Shown piece by piece: positions 6,542 through 8,614 of a stretch of DNA of 8,614 nt; position 1 is the stretch's first letter; every line of letters starts with the position of its first letter. A program made the position numbers and the translations under genes. A model generated the notes under the pieces. The model saw only the letters and a program-made list of their open reading frames with translations, did no database searches and was not told the DNA's origin. Source of the stretch: JAIRTY01 sp050257395 (lineage in GTDB: Bacteria > Actinomycetota > Actinomycetes > Streptosporangiales > Streptosporangiaceae); NCBI GenBank assembly GCA_050257395.1, contig JBLMWU010000339.1:1-8614 (forward strand), read 5' to 3'.

Positions 6542-6790
6542 ATGGCGCTGTTCTTCGTTTCGATCGCCCTCGGCCTGGTCATCGTGGCGGTGGCCGTGGG
6601 ACTCCCGTACTGGCGCACGCACCACCGGATGCGCGAGCCGTACGACAAGACCGAAGCGCGCGGCTACTTCGACGCCAAGGACAAGGCTGACGAGGGCGTG
6701 CTGCCCGAGCAGCCCGGCCGGCCGGCCGGCCAAGCAGACCCCGGTGGCCACCCGGCCGGTCGGGATCCCGCAGCCAGCAGAGTCCGCTGA
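6542..6790 (+). CDS. Small single-pass membrane protein, function unknown
   Basis: An 82-aa protein I cannot assign to a named family. Residues 3-23 form one strongly hydrophobic helix (FFVSIALGLVIVAVAVGLPYW), followed by a positive patch (RTHHRMR, 25-31). That pattern predicts an uncleaved N-terminal anchor with the tail in the cytoplasm. Next comes a polar segment (EPYDKTEARGYFDAKDKADE, 32-51), then a Pro/Gly/Ala-rich, probably disordered end. The ATG at 6542 has GAGGGGGA at 6526-6533 with 8-nt spacing; a GTG at 6524 in the same frame overlaps that site and is rejected. A terminator follows 42 nt after the stop, so this is probably the last gene of its transcript. Its reality rests on the ribosome binding site, the clean membrane helix and its fit between nadD and the terminator. 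Confidence 0.75.
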   Translation: MALFFVSIALGLVIVAVAVGLPYWRTHHRMREPYDKTEARGYFDAKDKADEGVLPEQPGRPAGQADPGGHPAGRDPAASRVR

Positions 6791-6798
6791 GCCGCAGG

Positions 6799-6820
6799 CG
6801 GCTGGCGACGGCGCCAGCTG
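6799..6820 (+). terminator. First of two hairpins after the small membrane gene
   Basis: GCTGGCG (6801-6807) pairs perfectly with CGCCAGC (6812-6818) around a 4-nt loop, extended by a G-U and a C-G pair to 6799-6820. It begins 8 nt after the stop codon and has no T-tract. It may assist the stronger hairpin that follows. Confidence 0.5.
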
Positions 6821-6832
6821 ATCCACCCGGGG

Positions 6833-6871
6833 ATGCCCGGCGGCCGGGGCGCGCCCGGCGCCGGGCATTTT
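6833..6871 (+). terminator. Strong intrinsic terminator with T-tract
   Basis: ATGCCCGGCG (6833-6842) pairs with CGCCGGGCAT (6859-6868). Inside it CCGGG/CCCGG forms a further 5-bp stem, offset by one unpaired G. TTTT (6868-6871) and a short AT-richer tract follow. It separates nadD and the small membrane gene from the rsfS unit. From here to 7066 I see no gene. Confidence 0.85.
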
Positions 6872-6960
6872 CGTTCACAAAATCCGGGTATTTCTGGCTT
6901 TTCGCCTGGTCGCCGGCAGGGTAGCTGCGGCTGGGCCCGCCCGCCGCTGACCGCGCTGGG

Positions 6961-6989
6961 ATGGCATGGCGGGCCTGCAGCGTTACCCT
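6961..6989 (+). promoter_or_regulatory. Candidate promoter of the rsfS-phosphatase unit
   Basis: ATGGCA (6961-6966, four of six bases of TTGACA) is separated by 17 nt from TACCCT (6984-6989), which fits TANNNT. Transcription would start near 6996, giving a leader of about 70 nt before rsfS. It lies downstream of the strong terminator, where a new promoter is needed. Confidence 0.4.
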
Positions 6990-7066
6990 GAGTGCGCCTC
7001 TGCCGCGTTGCAGACAGACGTGAGAGGCTAGGGGAGGGCCGCCAAAGAGGAGGACGAGCAGCACAC

Positions 7067-7480
7067 GTGACCGCTACCGCCAGGGCTATCGAGCTTGCGG
7101 AGATCGCCGCCGAAGCCGCGTCCGACAAGCTCGCGACAGACATCATCGCCTATGACGTGAGCGAGCAGCTCGTCATCACCGACGTGTTCCTGCTCTGCTC
7201 GGCCGCCAACGACCGCCAGGTACGGGCGATCGTGGACGAGATCGAGGAGAAGATGCGCCAGGCCGGCGCCCGCCCCGTCCGCCGGGAAGGCGAGCGCGAG
7301 GGCCGCTGGGTCCTGCTCGACTACCTCGACATTGTCGTCCACGTGCAGCACGCGGAGGAGCGCGCGTACTACGCCCTGGAGCGGCTGTGGAAGGACTGCC
7401 CGCGCCTGCCCCTGCCTGAGCCCGTCCCGGCCGCCGGGAGCGCCTCCCCTGGCGGGGGCAGTGGCGGGGGGTCGCGCTGA
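7067..7480 (+). CDS. rsfS: Ribosomal silencing factor RsfS
   Basis: Member of the RsfS/Iojap (DUF143) family. It binds ribosomal protein uL14 on the 50S subunit and blocks joining with the 30S subunit, lowering translation in starvation. The 137-aa protein shows the family core: DVSEQLVITDVFLLCSAANDRQV (30-52), AIVDEIEEKMRQAG (54-67), REGEREGRWVLLDYLDIVVHVQ (73-94), ERAYYALERLW (98-108). A Pro/Gly/Ser-rich tail of about 20 residues follows and is probably disordered. The GTG at 7067 starts where family members begin (TATARAIELAEIAAEAA) and follows AGGAGGA (7048-7054) with a rather long 12-nt spacing; a farther in-frame start at 6992 would add 25 Arg-rich residues and is rejected. The histidine phosphatase follows 68 nt downstream, probably in the same transcript. 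Confidence 0.94.
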   Translation: MTATARAIELAEIAAEAASDKLATDIIAYDVSEQLVITDVFLLCSAANDRQVRAIVDEIEEKMRQAGARPVRREGEREGRWVLLDYLDIVVHVQHAEERAYYALERLWKDCPRLPLPEPVPAAGSASPGGGSGGGSR

Positions 7481-7548
7481 CCGCGGCGGCTGACCCGGGA
7501 ACAGAGGCAGGCGGCCCGGCCGGGAAGCCGGAGGGCGCCGCCCAGGCT

Positions 7549-8196
7549 GTGTCAATGCGCTGGTCGGACCGGTACGCGCAGCAGTCGGTCCGGCTCGTGC
7601 TCTGGCGGCACGGGCAGACGCTGTGGAACGCGGAAAGCCGGTTCCAGGGCCAGACGGACATCCCGCTCGACGAGGTCGGCATCGAGCAGGCCGAGAACGC
7701 GGCGCGGCGGCTGGCCGCCCTGCGCCCGGACGCCATCATCGCCTCCGACCTCTCCCGGGCCATGGCCACCGCAGCCCCGCTGGCCCGGCTGACCGGGCTG
7801 ACCGTCAGCCCGGACAAGGACCTGCGGGAGCGGCACGGCGGGGCCTGGGAGGGCCTCACCGACGGCGAGATCCGGGCCCAGTACCCGCAGGAGCACGCGA
7901 TCTGGCAGCCGCCCGGCGGGGAGACCACGGCGGCGGTGGCCGAGCGGGCCGGCCGGGCCATGGCGCGGATCGCCGACGGGATGGCGGCTGGTTCACTCGT
8001 CGTACTGGTCAGCCACGGCGCGGCGCTGCGGCTGGGGGCGGCCTGGTTGCTCGGGCTGCCAGAGGACCTGTGGGGAGTGATCGGCCCGCTGGCCAACTGC
8101 GCCTGGTCGGTCATGGGCCGCCGGAGCAGCCGCTGGCGGCTTGTCGAGCACAACGCCGGCACCCTGCCCGAGCCGGTGCTCAGCGACGACCGCTGA
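7549..8196 (+). CDS. Histidine phosphatase (phosphoglycerate mutase-like), GpgP position
   Basis: Member of the histidine phosphatase superfamily, branch 1, often annotated as phosphoglycerate mutase. In M. tuberculosis the gene in this place after rsfS is GpgP, glucosyl-3-phosphoglycerate phosphatase of methylglucose lipopolysaccharide synthesis; that role here is inferred from position only. The 215-aa protein has the phosphohistidine motif RHGQT (H21), RFQGQTDIPLDEVGIEQA (31-48), SDLSRAMATA (66-75, R70), the acid/base Glu in LRERHGGAWEG (E94) and the second catalytic His in VSHGAA (H156). It is too short and lacks the inserts of glycolytic mutases. The start is uncertain: GTG 7549 or ATG 7555, with GGAGGG at 7530-7535, 13 nt from the GTG. 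The frame is open further upstream, to a CTG overlapping the rsfS stop. Confidence 0.9.
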   Translation: MSMRWSDRYAQQSVRLVLWRHGQTLWNAESRFQGQTDIPLDEVGIEQAENAARRLAALRPDAIIASDLSRAMATAAPLARLTGLTVSPDKDLRERHGGAWEGLTDGEIRAQYPQEHAIWQPPGGETTAAVAERAGRAMARIADGMAAGSLVVLVSHGAALRLGAAWLLGLPEDLWGVIGPLANCAWSVMGRRSSRWRLVEHNAGTLPEPVLSDDR

Positions 8197-8235
8197 TGCC
8201 GGGCTGGCGCTGGCGCGGTGGGCGGCTGGCGGGCG

Positions 8236-8262
8236 TTTCCAGGGGCCCGGGTCTAGTACACT
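8236..8262 (+). promoter_or_regulatory. Candidate promoter of tRNA-Ala
   Basis: TACACT (8257-8262) fits TANNNT and is 37 nt upstream of the tRNA, leaving a short 5' leader. TTTCCA (8236-8241) matches TTGACA at four positions, but with a short 15-nt spacer. No terminator is evident after the phosphatase, so read-through from it is also possible. Confidence 0.4.
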
Positions 8263-8299
8263 GGCGTGGCGCCGTTTCGGGGTTGGAGCGGTGGCGCGA

Positions 8300-8372
<73 letters not shown>

Positions 8373-8384
8373 CTCAAACTTCCA

Positions 8385-8436
8385 GGTCAGGGGCATGATC
8401 TGGCTCATCGGGGGACCCCTTCAAGATCATCTGACC
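8385..8436. repeat. Interrupted inverted repeat after tRNA-Ala
   Basis: GGTCAG (8385-8390) and ATGATCT (8395-8401) pair with CTGACC (8431-8436) and AGATCAT (8424-8430), giving 13 bp with a 4-nt bulge. The 22-nt loop contains a further GGG/CCC hairpin. It starts 12 nt after the tRNA and may act as its terminator or 3' processing structure; there is no T-tract. Confidence 0.5.
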
Positions 8437-8450
8437 GTCATCTGACCGTC
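8427..8450. repeat. Tandem duplication of an 11-bp unit TCATCTGACCG
   Basis: Two perfect head-to-tail copies (8427-8437, 8438-8448) plus the first two bases of a third. The first copy forms part of the right arm of the inverted repeat; the second offers an alternative pairing partner for GGTCAG. From here to 8614 I see no supported gene; composition is less GC-rich than the rest of the window up to about 8560. Confidence 0.6.
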
Positions 8451-8614
8451 GGGATGAACGCAGAATCCCGGCACTCAGCGCCAGGGACTAGCAGCAGATG
8501 GCACCCTGCCACGGCAGATCCGGTAACTGCGATGAACACTGCCAAGGGCGGCAGTTGACCGCGCCGGGCCGCGACAGAGGGCCACTGGACGGCGACGCCA
8601 CGAGGCCGGGGATG

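Noticed and set aside
5503..6648. 381-aa minus-strand open frame opposite the PaaK-like gene and nadD
   Set aside because: Antisense shadow of two genes with intact catalytic motifs; its product is repetitive Pro/Arg/Gly.
6792..7066. Possible riboswitch in the rsfS leader
   Set aside because: The region contains a terminator and a promoter candidate; I recognise no conserved riboswitch core.

Overview
The window comes from the chromosome of a high-GC actinobacterium. The base composition is very GC-rich, with strong G/C preference at third codon positions and frequent GTG starts. The order proB-nadD-rsfS-histidine phosphatase, next to obg, is the conserved actinobacterial obg-to-gpgP neighbourhood; Mycobacterium tuberculosis has obg, proB, then further along nadD, rsfS and gpgP. 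Nothing in the sequence fixes the genus.

Layout. Positions 1-121 are the end of an upstream intergenic region, with a hairpin at the window edge. obg (122-1504) and proB (1501-2646) overlap by ATGA and run left to right; they end at a strong 15-bp hairpin shared with a convergent gene. The minus strand then carries an M48-type membrane zinc protease (2707-3738) and a DUF427 protein (3925-4314). The DUF427 gene diverges from a PaaK-type aryl/acyl-CoA ligase on the plus strand (4458-5756). proA, the expected partner of proB, is not between proB and nadD. From 5794 everything runs left to right: nadD, a small single-pass membrane protein, two hairpins (the second a good terminator), rsfS, a histidine phosphatase and tRNA-Ala(GGC). 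The last 240 bases have no convincing gene but hold an interrupted inverted repeat and an 11-bp tandem duplication.

How the genes fit together. Obg and RsfS both act on the large ribosomal subunit, ProB starts proline synthesis, NadD makes NAD, and the phosphatase is in the position of glucosyl-3-phosphoglycerate phosphatase. These are housekeeping functions. The M48/DUF427/PaaK-like block is the lineage-variable part; its genes are not arranged as one operon and their joint function is unknown.

I looked for an undescribed system (defence, toxin-antitoxin, CRISPR, biosynthetic cluster, phage genes) and found none. The more interesting observations are regulatory: two genes whose -10 boxes sit 6-7 nt from the start codon (probable leaderless mRNAs), operator-like inverted repeats near the M48 and DUF427/PaaK genes, a 12-bp tandem repeat before the small membrane gene, and the structured tract after the tRNA.
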